NCBI GenBank assembly: GCA_002749205.1
Contig: PDOP01000043.1
Coordinates: 1-64,000, forward strand
DNA: 64,000 bases
Origin: Treponema sp.
GTDB taxonomy: Bacteria; Spirochaetota; Spirochaetia; Treponematales; Treponemataceae
Direction of reading: 5' to 3'
Part shown: positions 38,132-47,659 of the stretch, piece after piece
Numbering within the stretch: position 1 is the first letter of the stretch
How the letters are laid out: every line of letters starts with the position of its first letter
Position numbers and translations under genes: made by a program
Notes under the pieces: generated by a model
Databases searched by the model: none
Told to the model about the DNA's origin: nothing
What the model saw: only the letters and a program-made list of their open reading frames with translations

Positions 38132-39067
38132 TTATTTATTTTTGTTTATAAAATGCAAAAACCGTTTGGGCATTTTTATTTTAAGCCTTAACTTTTTTTT
38201 CGCATCCGGCTCCGTAAAAACAGCTTTAACCGCATGAAGCATAAAACCGTCATCGGACTTTTTTCCGTAAAGGCTGTCGCCCACAACAGATAGCCCCAAA
38301 AAATTAGCATGCAAACGAATTTGATGTGTTCTTCCGGTATAAATCCTAAACAGCACCAATGAATATTTACCGAATGTTTTTAACACCCTGTACTTTGAAT
38401 ATGCAAACTTGCCTTTTGTCAAATCAGATGAAGCTTTAAATTTGCGTGCATTTGATTTTAACCTAAAAACAGAAGTTTTTATATTTCCCTGCGACATAGC
38501 AGGAATACCGGATAAAATAGCCAAATAATATTTTTTTACACACCGCTTTTTAAATTCGCTTTTTAAAAAATTTTGCGTCTTATAATTTCGTGCCGTAATA
38601 ATCAACCCCGATGTATCTTTATCGAGACGATGCACAATTCCGCGTCTTATAGATTCATCTGTCAACTCAAGCGACATAGTTGAAAACTCGTCTTTATAAT
38701 CCGACACATTCCTGCGATAATACTCAAGTGCATTTACTAAAGTATGCCTGTAATTTCCGCAAGCAAGATGAGTTACCATACCGGAGGGTTTATTTACAAC
38801 AATTATGTTTTTATCTTCATACACAATTTTTAACTTCAAATTTTCAGGCTGTATTACAGTCGGTATCGGATTTTCCCATTTCAGCTCAACCTCATCGCCA
38901 TTAAACACATTTTTGGAAAGTTTGGTTTTCACACCATTTAGCTTTAACTCAACCAACCCCGCCTTTAACTTTGAGCGAACCATACCGGCAATTTTACCGG
39001 TACAAAAAACATCAAGGCGAACAGGCTCCTCAAGACCATCGGCTTTTAAAAAAAAGTTTTCTACCAC
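38132..39067 (-). CDS. RluA family pseudouridine synthase
   Basis: RRGIVHRLDKDTSGLIITAR; GRTHQIRLHANFLGLSVVGDSLYG. Confidence 0.93.
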   Translation of the reverse strand: MVENFFLKADGLEEPVRLDVFCTGKIAGMVRSKLKAGLVELKLNGVKTKLSKNVFNGDEVELKWENPIPTVIQPENLKLKIVYEDKNIIVVNKPSGMVTHLACGNYRHTLVNALEYYRRNVSDYKDEFSTMSLELTDESIRRGIVHRLDKDTSGLIITARNYKTQNFLKSEFKKRCVKKYYLAILSGIPAMSQGNIKTSVFRLKSNARKFKASSDLTKGKFAYSKYRVLKTFGKYSLVLFRIYTGRTHQIRLHANFLGLSVVGDSLYGKKSDDGFMLHAVKAVFTEPDAKKKLRLKIKMPKRFLHFINKNK

Positions 39068-39070
39068 AAA

Positions 39071-39586
39071 CTACTCTCCGGCTTCTTCTTCAGAAGGCAA
39101 CTTAACGCCCGCCTCATCAGTAATGATTGGAATAATTTGAATCGGCTCCTCTTGAATTAGATTTTCCCTTTCAAGTTTTTTTGCTTCAATATCCCGTTTT
39201 ATCGCTCTATAACAAACATCAAACAAAGCAATGCCCAAAGAAATACCGACAGCCGTACCGAATATTTTTATCTGCTCATCTTGTGTCAGCGAAACAGATA
39301 TATTTGCATTTTTCATAGACCACGGATAATAACGAGGATCCCCACTGTATTTTATAGAGCGGGAAATATCATAAGTCCAAAAAGAAAGCATAGTAACAAA
39401 AGGCAAAGCACCAAAAGTCAAAATCTCAAAACGGCGAATTTCTCTTTGCCACAACGGAAACTCATCTTTCGTATAAGGCTCCGAAACCCTGTCAATTTCC
39501 GAATCATCTTCACAGAAAACCTGTATCGGAAACAACAAAAAAACAAAAAGCAAAACTGAAAATAATTTTACTGAAAAACACTTCAT
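39071..39586 (-). CDS. exported/membrane hypothetical protein
   Basis: Signal peptide, two hydrophobic segments; 3 nt upstream of the RluA-family gene. Confidence 0.65.
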   Translation of the reverse strand: MKCFSVKLFSVLLFVFLLFPIQVFCEDDSEIDRVSEPYTKDEFPLWQREIRRFEILTFGALPFVTMLSFWTYDISRSIKYSGDPRYYPWSMKNANISVSLTQDEQIKIFGTAVGISLGIALFDVCYRAIKRDIEAKKLERENLIQEEPIQIIPIITDEAGVKLPSEEEAGE

Positions 39587-39639
39587 ACAACTTTTGAATT
39601 ATAGCATTATTTTTATAAACATACAAGCGTCAAATTTTT

Positions 39640-39820
39640 TAAGTGCAACGCTTACGCTTTTGCATCCACCCCTCGCCTGCCTTAAATCTTTTGTTTTTTT
39701 CTTATAAAAGCAATCGCCGTCTAATTACCATTAGCCGGCTTTATTTCTAAACACAATCAAACAAAAGGATATCGGCAGTCTCAAAATCAGAATAAGCGTA
39801 CTGTTTTCATTTTGGGATTT
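39640..39820 (+). repeat. TSE-1 structured element copy E9
   Basis: CTGCC/GGCAG 39677-39681/39774-39778; TTTTGTTT/AAACAAAA 39689-39696/39759-39766; apical GCCG-T-CTAAT-tacc-ATTAG-C-CGGC 39716-39739. Confidence 0.85.
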
Positions 39821-39862
39821 TATGAAAAATCATCACGCACCGTCTTTAAATCATTTTATCCT

Positions 39863-41203
39863 TTAAAATACTTTTGAAAAAGCAATACCATCGGAGTATG
39901 TTTTTAAACATCTCTCTCTGGCAACCTTATGCTCTACAATGGGAGCAGGATATGATGGCGTATTGAACTCGGGAACCCACCTTTTGATATACTCAAAATT
40001 AGAATCAAACTTTTTCAACTGCATACTTGGATTAAAAACGCGAAAATAAGGAGCCGCATCACAACCTGTTCCGGCAGCCCATTGCCAATTACCGTTATTT
40101 GCACAAAGATCAAAATCTAAAAGCTTTTCTGCAAAATATTTTTCACCCCAACGCCAATCAATAAGCAGATGCTTACATAAAAAACTTGCAACGACCATTC
40201 TGACTCTATTATGCATGTAGCCGGTTTTATTAAGCTCACGCATTCCCGCATCAACCAGCAGGTAGCCGGTTTTACCGTTTTTCCATTTTTCAAATTCCTC
40301 TCTATTATTTCGCCATTGTATCGCATCATACTTTTTTTTGAAAGAAGCATGAGCAACACTTGGAAAATGAAACAATATCTGCATAAAAAACTCCCGCCAA
40401 ATCAGTTCCGACAAAAAAGCCTCATTATGCATTATGCTCTTAATTATTTTTCTAATACTCACTGTACCAAATCTAAGATGTACGGATAAATAAGAAGTTC
40501 CATTTAAAGCCGGAAAATCTCGTATGCCTTTATAATTTTCCAAATTATCCAATTTATAATCTTTTACTTTTATTTCCGATTTTAAAAATCCAAATTCTTC
40601 ACGACTTGGAAAATTATACTCTACCTGAAAAGGATATTTAAAAAAGTTTAAATCATTTTTTATTATTGTATTATACTCCTTTAGAGCAATAGTTTGAAAA
40701 ATACTCATCCACTTATTCTTGTATGGCGTAAAAACTGTATAAGGAGTTCCGTCATTTTTTAATACTTCGTTTTTTGCAAAAATAACTTGATCTTTGCATA
40801 ACTTAAAAAGAATGTTATGAGTTAAAAGTAAATCCGAAATTGACTTATCCCGCATAATTGCATAAGGCTCATAATCTTCATTTGCATACACAGCCCTGAC
40901 ATTAAACTCATTTAATATATTTTTCCATACTTCAAGCACATTCCCTTTTTTACAATAAATTACACTATTGTATTTTCCTAAAGCCTTATTCAAAATCACA
41001 AGACTGTCGTAAATAAACGAAATTCTAGCATCATTTTCGGGTAAGTTGCAAATAATATCTGTGTCAAAAATAAAAAGCGGTAATACAGGCAAACCGATAT
41101 TCAAAGCTTCGTATAAACCAAAATTATCCTCTAAGCGTAAATCACGTCTAAACCAAAAAATACAGACACTGTTTTTTTTATCTTGAATAATTTTTTTCAT
41201 CAT
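39863..41203 (-). CDS. phr: deoxyribodipyrimidine photolyase / cryptochrome family
   Basis: VCIFWFRRDLRLEDNFGLYEAL; GYLLVDAGMRELNKTGYMHNRVRMVVASFLCKHLLIDWRWGEKYFAEKLLDFDLCANNGNWQWAAGTGCDAAPYFRVFNP. Confidence 0.95.
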   Translation of the reverse strand: MMKKIIQDKKNSVCIFWFRRDLRLEDNFGLYEALNIGLPVLPLFIFDTDIICNLPENDARISFIYDSLVILNKALGKYNSVIYCKKGNVLEVWKNILNEFNVRAVYANEDYEPYAIMRDKSISDLLLTHNILFKLCKDQVIFAKNEVLKNDGTPYTVFTPYKNKWMSIFQTIALKEYNTIIKNDLNFFKYPFQVEYNFPSREEFGFLKSEIKVKDYKLDNLENYKGIRDFPALNGTSYLSVHLRFGTVSIRKIIKSIMHNEAFLSELIWREFFMQILFHFPSVAHASFKKKYDAIQWRNNREEFEKWKNGKTGYLLVDAGMRELNKTGYMHNRVRMVVASFLCKHLLIDWRWGEKYFAEKLLDFDLCANNGNWQWAAGTGCDAAPYFRVFNPSMQLKKFDSNFEYIKRWVPEFNTPSYPAPIVEHKVARERCLKTYSDGIAFSKVF

Positions 41204-41387
41204 TATATAATAGTTCCTTAATGATTATTGTACACAACAAAATTATTCTAGCACAAGTAAGAAAAAAAAACAATCTTAAAATATCATTTCTAAAATCGCC
41301 TGATACATAAAAAAATTGTAATGCAATCAGCTTTTTTTTGTAAACATTTCTATTGTTTTTTTGCTTTCTTTTTAGTAATATATATTT

Positions 41388-42326
41388 ATGATAGATGCAA
41401 AAATAACTGACGAAAAACTTTTAACTCATCTAAACAGTCTAAAAAATAACGGAATGACAATTTTTACACTCGCAGAAAACACCATTCGAGGTGCAATTTT
41501 TGACGCAACATTGTTTGTAAACAAAATGAGAGTGCAACATAACTTGGGTATTCTGGAAACCTATATTTTAGGGCAAGCAGGAATCTGTACTGCTCTTTTA
41601 ATTCCCACAATGAAAGGACATGACCGCACCGTTTTTAGATACGATACAAAAGGCCCTGTGGCAGGTTTTAGCTTGGAAGCCTTTAGCGAAGGCAGGGTAA
41701 GAGGCTATCTTTTTAAAAACCCTATCCAAATTGAAAAACCGCTTGAATCCTGGGATGTAAGTCCGTTTCTTGGAGACGGAATTGTTTCTGTTGTTCGATT
41801 TCCGGAAGGTGCAAGAGTTCCTACAACCGGCACTACTGAAATTATTCACAAAAATATTCCGCTTGATTTGGCTGAATACTTTTTAAAATCAGAGCAAACT
41901 AAAACCGCCTTCCATGCAAGTATAAAATTTGATACCGAAGGGCGTGTACTCGGTGCCGGTGGAATGTATCTTCAGGCAATGCCCGATGCCTCTTTAGAAG
42001 ACCTGCAAATTAGTGAGCAAGCATTTTCTGCATGTCCTTCATTGGGAGAATGGTATTCGGAAGGCGGAGATAACGAAGACATTGCAGTCGGTTTGTTTCG
42101 CCAACTAAAACCAAAACTACTTTTAACCCGCGATGTAATTTTTCACTGTCCTTGCTCTTACGAGAAATTTCTGGGACACCTAAAAAGTTTTTCTACAGAT
42201 GAGCTTAATAATATCTGCAAAACAAACCCAGACCCGGTTGAAGTATACTGCCATAACTGCTCTTCAACTTACGAGTATTCAAAAAATACAATACAAAAAA
42301 TAATAAACTCCACTAACCAAGAATAA
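41388..42326 (+). CDS. hslO: Hsp33 redox-regulated chaperone
   Basis: CPCSYEKFLGHLKSF...VEVYCHNCSSTYEYS (CxC..CxxC pattern). Confidence 0.9.
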   Translation: MIDAKITDEKLLTHLNSLKNNGMTIFTLAENTIRGAIFDATLFVNKMRVQHNLGILETYILGQAGICTALLIPTMKGHDRTVFRYDTKGPVAGFSLEAFSEGRVRGYLFKNPIQIEKPLESWDVSPFLGDGIVSVVRFPEGARVPTTGTTEIIHKNIPLDLAEYFLKSEQTKTAFHASIKFDTEGRVLGAGGMYLQAMPDASLEDLQISEQAFSACPSLGEWYSEGGDNEDIAVGLFRQLKPKLLLTRDVIFHCPCSYEKFLGHLKSFSTDELNNICKTNPDPVEVYCHNCSSTYEYSKNTIQKIINSTNQE

Positions 42327-42365
42327 AGCTATTTTAATTTAATCTTATGTCTCACGATCAGTTCA

Positions 42366-42484
42366 GGCACTTTTAAAAATTGAGTTACTTTTAAAAGTGC
42401 CTTAAAAAGAAGCTCATTGCATTGCGGTTTTTAGTAGATTTTGGAAGAAATTACACAATTCGTCTGACTTTTCCAATTTCCTCA
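42366..42484 (+). repeat. TSE-3 intergenic repeat
   Basis: GGCACTTTTAAAA-attgagttac-TTTTAAAAGTGCC 42366-42401, then AAAGAAGCTCATTGCATTGC...GAAATTACACAATTCGTCTGAC...CAATTTCCTCA, similar to 63846-63956. Confidence 0.7.
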
Positions 42485-42511
42485 GTTTTATGTTAATCGT
42501 CAATAAAAATT

Positions 42512-42594
42512 GGGGGGTAGCGGAAAAACAACTGTTTTTGCAAGTGTTTCACTTGCAAAAACAGTTTTTTGAAGCGAGGGGGATACACCCCCTT
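42512..42594 (+). repeat. TSE-2 element copy d
   Basis: GGGGGGTAGCGGAAAAACA; perfect 17-bp stem AACTGTTTTTGCAAGTG-ttt-CACTTGCAAAAACAGTT 42530-42566; GAAGCGAGGGGGATACACCCCCTTT. Confidence 0.85.
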
Positions 42595-42676
42595 TAAAAT
42601 AAAATAGAGCCAAGTCATTATATTTTACTTGACAAATTAAATTTTTAAGTATAAAATATTTTAATAGGAGAGACAC

Positions 42677-43705
42677 ATGGCAAAGTCAATAGGTATAAAA
42701 TTAGCAGACGGAAGTTTTTATCCCATTCTGGAAAATGGGGCAGTCCACCAAGAGCTTGAATTAACTACTGTACGCGATAATCAGGAGACAGTTCAAATTG
42801 ATTTATTCAGAAAGAACGATGATGCTTTGCCTGAGTATATAGGCTCCTTAATGGTTGAAGGAATTGCCGAAAAAGATGCGGGGGAAGCTACAATTAGCTT
42901 AAACCTAAACATTGATGAAGACAATAATCTTTCGGCAGAAGCTGTCGATTTGGATTCAAATGCCAAGCAGGCATTAAAGGTTTCTCTTGAGCCGGCCGGA
43001 GAAATCGGCGAAAATACAGATTTTGATTTAATTGATTCACAAGCCTCACTTGAAGAAACTCAGACGGATTTTGATTATAATTTTTCACCCGACTTTGACG
43101 ATGAAGATAATGAAAAAACAAAAGGCTCGGGATTGCCAAAATGGCTTTTGGCATTATTTTTGTTGGCGGGAATTGCCGCTTTGGTAATAGCGGTATTGCT
43201 GTTTACGCGTGGCTGTAGAGTAAAAGACCCTGCTGCCGAGCTTAACAAAAAGGAACCTGTTGCAACAAAACCGGCTGATACTACAACAAGCATTCCGCCA
43301 ACACCGAGTGCGAATGAACAAGCCAAGAAAGCAGAAGAAGCCAAGAAAGCAGAAGATGCCAAGAAAGCTGAAGAAGCCAAGAAAGCTGAAGAAGCCAAAA
43401 AGGATGAAGAAGCCAAGAAAGCTGAAGATGCCAAAAAGGATGAAGAAGCCAAGAAAGCAGAAGATGCCAAGAAAGCTGAAGATGCCAAGAAAGCTGAAGA
43501 TGCCAAAAAGGCTAAAAAAACACCTATTGAAAAAACAGCTTCGGGTGCGGTCAGATATAAACTCAAATGGGGAGATACATTATGGGACTTATCTGAAACA
43601 TTTTATAAAACCCCGTGGGACTATAAAAAAATAGCTGACTACAACAATATAAAAAATCCGAGTCATGTTATCGCGGGAACTTATATAAATATTCCGCCTA
43701 AATAA
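42677..43705 (+). CDS. LysM-domain membrane protein with TolA-like AKKAEE/AKKAED repeat
   Basis: TM GLPKWLLALFLLAGIAALVIAVLLFTRG; C-terminal LysM YKLKWGDTLWDLSETFYKTPWDYKKIADYNNIKNPSHVIAGTYINIP. Confidence 0.88.
   Translation: MAKSIGIKLADGSFYPILENGAVHQELELTTVRDNQETVQIDLFRKNDDALPEYIGSLMVEGIAEKDAGEATISLNLNIDEDNNLSAEAVDLDSNAKQALKVSLEPAGEIGENTDFDLIDSQASLEETQTDFDYNFSPDFDDEDNEKTKGSGLPKWLLALFLLAGIAALVIAVLLFTRGCRVKDPAAELNKKEPVATKPADTTTSIPPTPSANEQAKKAEEAKKAEDAKKAEEAKKAEEAKKDEEAKKAEDAKKDEEAKKAEDAKKAEDAKKAEDAKKAKKTPIEKTASGAVRYKLKWGDTLWDLSETFYKTPWDYKKIADYNNIKNPSHVIAGTYINIPPK
43322..43519 (+). repeat. 11 x 18-nt in-frame tandem repeat (AKK[A/D]E[E/D])
   Basis: Unit GCCAAGAAAGCTGAAGAT with variants, 11 hexapeptides. 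Confidence 0.95.
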
Positions 43706-43736
43706 CACATAAAACAGAATTGAAAGGCGACTTATT

Positions 43737-45818
43737 ATGAAATTAAAACCAAAACTCTACTCAATCAAAAAGAGTTTTTTGACGTTTGTTTTTTTTGCAA
43801 TCTTTGTATTCCCCGTTTCCTGTATGGGCAGAACCGATCAACAAATACGAAAGTCAATTTTATCTGCAATTGACAGTAATGACTTTTCAAGCTTTCTTAA
43901 TCCTAAGCATAAACTATTGTCAGAGCTGGAAGGTTTAAATGACGGAAGCCTTTTTTATACCGGCACTCATCTGCAAGATAGAGGTTACACTCAAGATGCA
44001 ATAAAATATTTTAGATACGGGGCAAAAAAATACGAAATGCCATACCAACTTTTATGCGAAGATGCTTTGTATAAAATAACAGACGATAAAGAAAAAATAA
44101 ATATTTTAAAAAAACGGCTTAACAAAGCAAAGTCCTCCGGCGATAAAGAAAAAATAACCGAGTTGGAAGATGTTTTAAACATATTATTTTTTCAGCAAGG
44201 TAAGTATGAAAATCTTACAAAAGAAATTCCTATAATTTTTGCAGAGACAAAACTGAATGAAGAGCTTATAACCGCTTTCACCGGTTTTTCGGAAAAAACC
44301 ACTTCCGTTAAAACAAACTTGCCTGAACAGTTTTTCGATATTACGAATGCCAGAATTCTTTTTTACAAAAAACATTACCCAAAAGCATGGATTTCTGCAA
44401 AAAAAATACTGGAGTCTGAAAGTCTTGATAACCTATCAAGACAAATTATATCTGATTTTGGGCGAGTCGCTATTTATGGTGCAACCGATTTTGTAAATGC
44501 CGCAAATATTTTTGAAACACTTTTTTTAAAAGCAGAAAAGATTGGAAATATAAAAAGCGATTTACTTTTTGTGTTAAGTTTTTATACTGCAAGACTTTAT
44601 ACAAAATCAGGAAACAGTTTTTATAATCTGGCAATCCACTATTTTAAAAAAGCTGAAGAAAATGCTACATCAAATTATGATTATGATAATGCACTTTGGT
44701 ATCGACTGGATACGATGCGATTGGACAGCTTCAATGATTACTTTGCTGAATTAAAAAGGTCAACACATCTTTGGCGAAATTCATACTGGTACGAAGATTT
44801 GGTTGACAGTCTGATAGTGGATTTTACAAAACAAGAAGATGAAGTATCATTGCAAGAATTAAAGAATGCTCTCGATGCTACCAAACTTCAGGAAGCAAAG
44901 GCTCGGCTATCGTATATTATTGCAAGAACAGGTAATCCTGAAAACAAAACTAAAAATTTTGAACTCGCCTTTGAAAATAATCATAACTCTTTATACTACA
45001 AGGTTATGGCATCGTATTTTCTAAACAAGCCTACTTCCTATAAAGGCTATTCGATTAAGACAAAGCGAGAAACTAACCCGGACTTTTCGGAAGACGAAGC
45101 TACGAGAATTTTGCGAGGATATGTAAAGTATAAACTTTACAGACACATATACAGCCAAATGAAAATTTTACACCCAAATATTTCTCCCGATGAGGCAATG
45201 AAATTTTCACAAAGCCTAAACGATGCCGGATATTATGCCTCAAGCATGAGCTGTATGCAGTTTGCTATGCGAGCTGAAGGAGCAAAAATTAACAACAGAC
45301 ACTTAAAATTAGCATACCCGAGACCTTGGCTTTCAATAGTGCGAAAATATACAAAAAAATACAATGTGCCTGAATACATTATGTTCGCATTGATGCGCTC
45401 TGAAAGTTTCTTTAAGCCAAGTGTAATTTCACATGCGGGGGCTATTGGTTTAACCCAGCTTATGAGACCAACTGCCGCAGATGTTGCCGGAAGATTAAAG
45501 ATAGACAAATATGATTTAAATAACCCTGATACAAATATTCACTTTGGCACATTTTATTTTTCTAATATGATTGAAAGGCATGACGATAAAATTATGCAAG
45601 CCATTTTTGCATACAATGCAGGGCCGGGTAGTGTTAGAAGATGGAAAAGAAAATTTGGCAACATATGTGATGATTTAATTTTGGAGAAAATGCCTTTCGC
45701 TGAAACCAGAGGATATGGTCGAAGAGTAATGGCGACTGCTGTTATTTATGCGAATCTTTACTACGGTAAATCTGCCGATTATGTCGTTCGGGAAATATTT
45801 CCCGATTTTAATAAATAA
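43737..45818 (+). CDS. lytic murein transglycosylase (Slt-like)
   Basis: FALMRSESFFKPSVISHAGAIGLTQLMRPTAADVAGRL; AIFAYNAGPGSVRRWKRK. Confidence 0.9.
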   Translation: MKLKPKLYSIKKSFLTFVFFAIFVFPVSCMGRTDQQIRKSILSAIDSNDFSSFLNPKHKLLSELEGLNDGSLFYTGTHLQDRGYTQDAIKYFRYGAKKYEMPYQLLCEDALYKITDDKEKINILKKRLNKAKSSGDKEKITELEDVLNILFFQQGKYENLTKEIPIIFAETKLNEELITAFTGFSEKTTSVKTNLPEQFFDITNARILFYKKHYPKAWISAKKILESESLDNLSRQIISDFGRVAIYGATDFVNAANIFETLFLKAEKIGNIKSDLLFVLSFYTARLYTKSGNSFYNLAIHYFKKAEENATSNYDYDNALWYRLDTMRLDSFNDYFAELKRSTHLWRNSYWYEDLVDSLIVDFTKQEDEVSLQELKNALDATKLQEAKARLSYIIARTGNPENKTKNFELAFENNHNSLYYKVMASYFLNKPTSYKGYSIKTKRETNPDFSEDEATRILRGYVKYKLYRHIYSQMKILHPNISPDEAMKFSQSLNDAGYYASSMSCMQFAMRAEGAKINNRHLKLAYPRPWLSIVRKYTKKYNVPEYIMFALMRSESFFKPSVISHAGAIGLTQLMRPTAADVAGRLKIDKYDLNNPDTNIHFGTFYFSNMIERHDDKIMQAIFAYNAGPGSVRRWKRKFGNICDDLILEKMPFAETRGYGRRVMATAVIYANLYYGKSADYVVREIFPDFNK

Positions 45819-45890
45819 CGCATCATTGCAAATGGCTCATAATACAAAAAAACTCATTAACAAGGCAAATTCAACATTTTTTGAGTATTT

Positions 45891-45939
45891 TTGACACACT
45901 TAACCGGAAAATTTGACACAGTTTATTACAATTGACACA
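45891..45939 (+). promoter_or_regulatory. three phased TTGACACA boxes (candidate bEBP upstream activating sites)
   Basis: TTGACACA at 45891, 45913 and 45932 (start-to-start 22 and 19 nt). Confidence 0.6.
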
Positions 45940-46040
45940 GGTATTTTATTAATACTGTATTTTTTAAAGTTTTCACCCGTAAATTTACCTCAAAACAGAT
46001 GATTTTTAGCTGTAAATAGCCTATTTTATAATATAAAACT

Positions 46041-46056
46041 TGGCACGATTATTGCT
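46041..46056 (+). promoter_or_regulatory. sigma-54 (RpoN) -24/-12 promoter of hsp20
   Basis: TGGCAC-GATTA-TTGCT, exact GG-N10-GC spacing. Confidence 0.8.
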
Positions 46057-46102
46057 ATTTATTTAATAAACAACAAACAACTTACATTTTGGAGGTAAGA
46101 AT

Positions 46103-46537
46103 ATGAAAAACACATTATCAATTTTTAGTCCGGGTTTTGCCGATGAGCTGATTTCCGACTTGAATACAGGTTTTGGAATGTTTGCTCCCGTAAAAAGAGC
46201 AATGCCCAGTGTAGATGTACGCGAAACAGAAGATGCTTACATCATGGATATTGAGTTACCCGGTTTAGATGAAAAAGATGTGGAATTAAATCTACACGAC
46301 AAAGTTCTCACAATTTCTTCAAACAAAATAATTGAAAATGAAAAAAAGAGTGATGAAAAATTGGGAGAATATTTAATCCGAGAACGAACCTCACAATCGT
46401 TTTCAAGAAAATTTACACTCCCTGAAGACATCAATTCTGAAGATGTAAAGGCAGAATTTGAAAAGGGCATTTTAACTATAAATATTCCGAGAAAGCCGGA
46501 AACAAAGCCCCGTAAGATTTCCATAACCAAAAAGTAA
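46103..46537 (+). CDS. Hsp20/alpha-crystallin small heat shock protein
   Basis: PSVDVRETEDAYIMDIELPGLDEKDVELNLHDKVLTISS...FEKGILTINIPRKPE; RBS ttggagg. Confidence 0.95.
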   Translation: MKNTLSIFSPGFADELISDLNTGFGMFAPVKRAMPSVDVRETEDAYIMDIELPGLDEKDVELNLHDKVLTISSNKIIENEKKSDEKLGEYLIRERTSQSFSRKFTLPEDINSEDVKAEFEKGILTINIPRKPETKPRKISITKK

Positions 46538-46554
46538 TTGTAAATTAAAAAAAA

Positions 46555-46588
46555 GCCGAGATAAAACATTATCTCGGCTTTTTTTTTT
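46555..46588. terminator. bidirectional intrinsic terminator
   Basis: GCCGAGATAA-aaca-TTATCTCGGC flanked by A-run and T-run between convergent genes. Confidence 0.9.
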
Positions 46589-47567
46589 AATTCACTTGGT
46601 TTTTAATGTTACCGCTCAAAAAAGATTTTAGATTTTCAACAAGAATTTCACTCATTCTTTTTCGTGCTTCAAATGTTTGCCAAGCCAAATGCGGGGTTAT
46701 TACACAGTTTGGAGCGCCTAAAAGCGGATTATCCGCAGACGGCGGCTCAGTCGAAAGTACATCTGTTCCGTAGCCTGCAAGAGTTTTTTCTTTAAGAGCT
46801 TTTGATACTGCTATTTCGTCTACTATAGGCCCGCGAGCCGTGTTTATAATATATGCGGTGTTTTTTATTTTAGACAATGTACTCGAATTGATAAGATGAT
46901 ATGTAGCGTCATTTAGAGGGCAATTCAAAGTTATAAAGTCCGCAATGGAAAAAAGCTCGTTAAGTTCAACCTGTTTTGCCGATGATAATTCGGGAACAGT
47001 TTTTCGAGAACGATTTGAATAAACAACATTCATTCCCAAAGAAATACCGATACGGGCAACAGCTTGTCCGATATTTCCAAAGCCGACAATTCCCAATGTT
47101 TTTCCGACAAGCTCGTACACAGGAAAAGATTGATAGCAAAAGTGTTTTGAGTTTGACCATTTGCCTTCATGAACTTCATCGCTGTGTTTTTGAACATTCC
47201 ACATAAAGTTAAATATAAAAGCAATTGTCAGTTGTGCTACACTGTCGGTGCTGTACGACGGTATGTTGGTTACGACAATTCCGGCATTTTTGGCGGCAAT
47301 TATATCAACAACATTAAAGCCGGTTGCCAAAACTCCAATATATTTTAATTTAGGCAAGGCTGTTATAACTTCTTTTGAAATAACAACTTTGTTTGTAAAA
47401 ATAATTTCACAATCGTTAGCATGTTCAAAAATTTGTTTCTCAGATGTATTATCGTAAATTTTAACATCGCATAGTGTCGATAATTCATTCCATGAAAGGT
47501 CTCCCGGGTTTAATGTATAGCCGTCTAAAACTGCGGCATTAAATTTTGGTAAATTATTCTCAAGCAT
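46587..47567 (-). CDS. D-2-hydroxyacid dehydrogenase
   Basis: GKTLGIVGFGNIGQAVARIGISLGMNV; NTARGPIVDEIAVSKAL; GYGTDVLSTEPPSADNPLL. Confidence 0.93.
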   Translation of the reverse strand: MLENNLPKFNAAVLDGYTLNPGDLSWNELSTLCDVKIYDNTSEKQIFEHANDCEIIFTNKVVISKEVITALPKLKYIGVLATGFNVVDIIAAKNAGIVVTNIPSYSTDSVAQLTIAFIFNFMWNVQKHSDEVHEGKWSNSKHFCYQSFPVYELVGKTLGIVGFGNIGQAVARIGISLGMNVVYSNRSRKTVPELSSAKQVELNELFSIADFITLNCPLNDATYHLINSSTLSKIKNTAYIINTARGPIVDEIAVSKALKEKTLAGYGTDVLSTEPPSADNPLLGAPNCVITPHLAWQTFEARKRMSEILVENLKSFLSGNIKNQVN

Positions 47568-47610
47568 AGTTCCTCCTAAGTGATTTTATACAAAAGTTTA
47601 AAAAATTGCA

Positions 47611-47640
47611 ATTGAGGAAATTGAAAAAGTAAAGTAAACC
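47611..47640. repeat. TSE-3 fragment
   Basis: CAATTGAGGAAATTGAAAAAGTAAAGT resembles 9091-9118. Confidence 0.35.
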
Positions 47641-47659
47641 ATGAATAAATTATTGCGTG

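Noticed and set aside
43075-43566. Minus-strand ORF FLASSAFLASS...
   Set aside because: Antisense reading of the 18-nt repeat in the LysM gene; no independent support.
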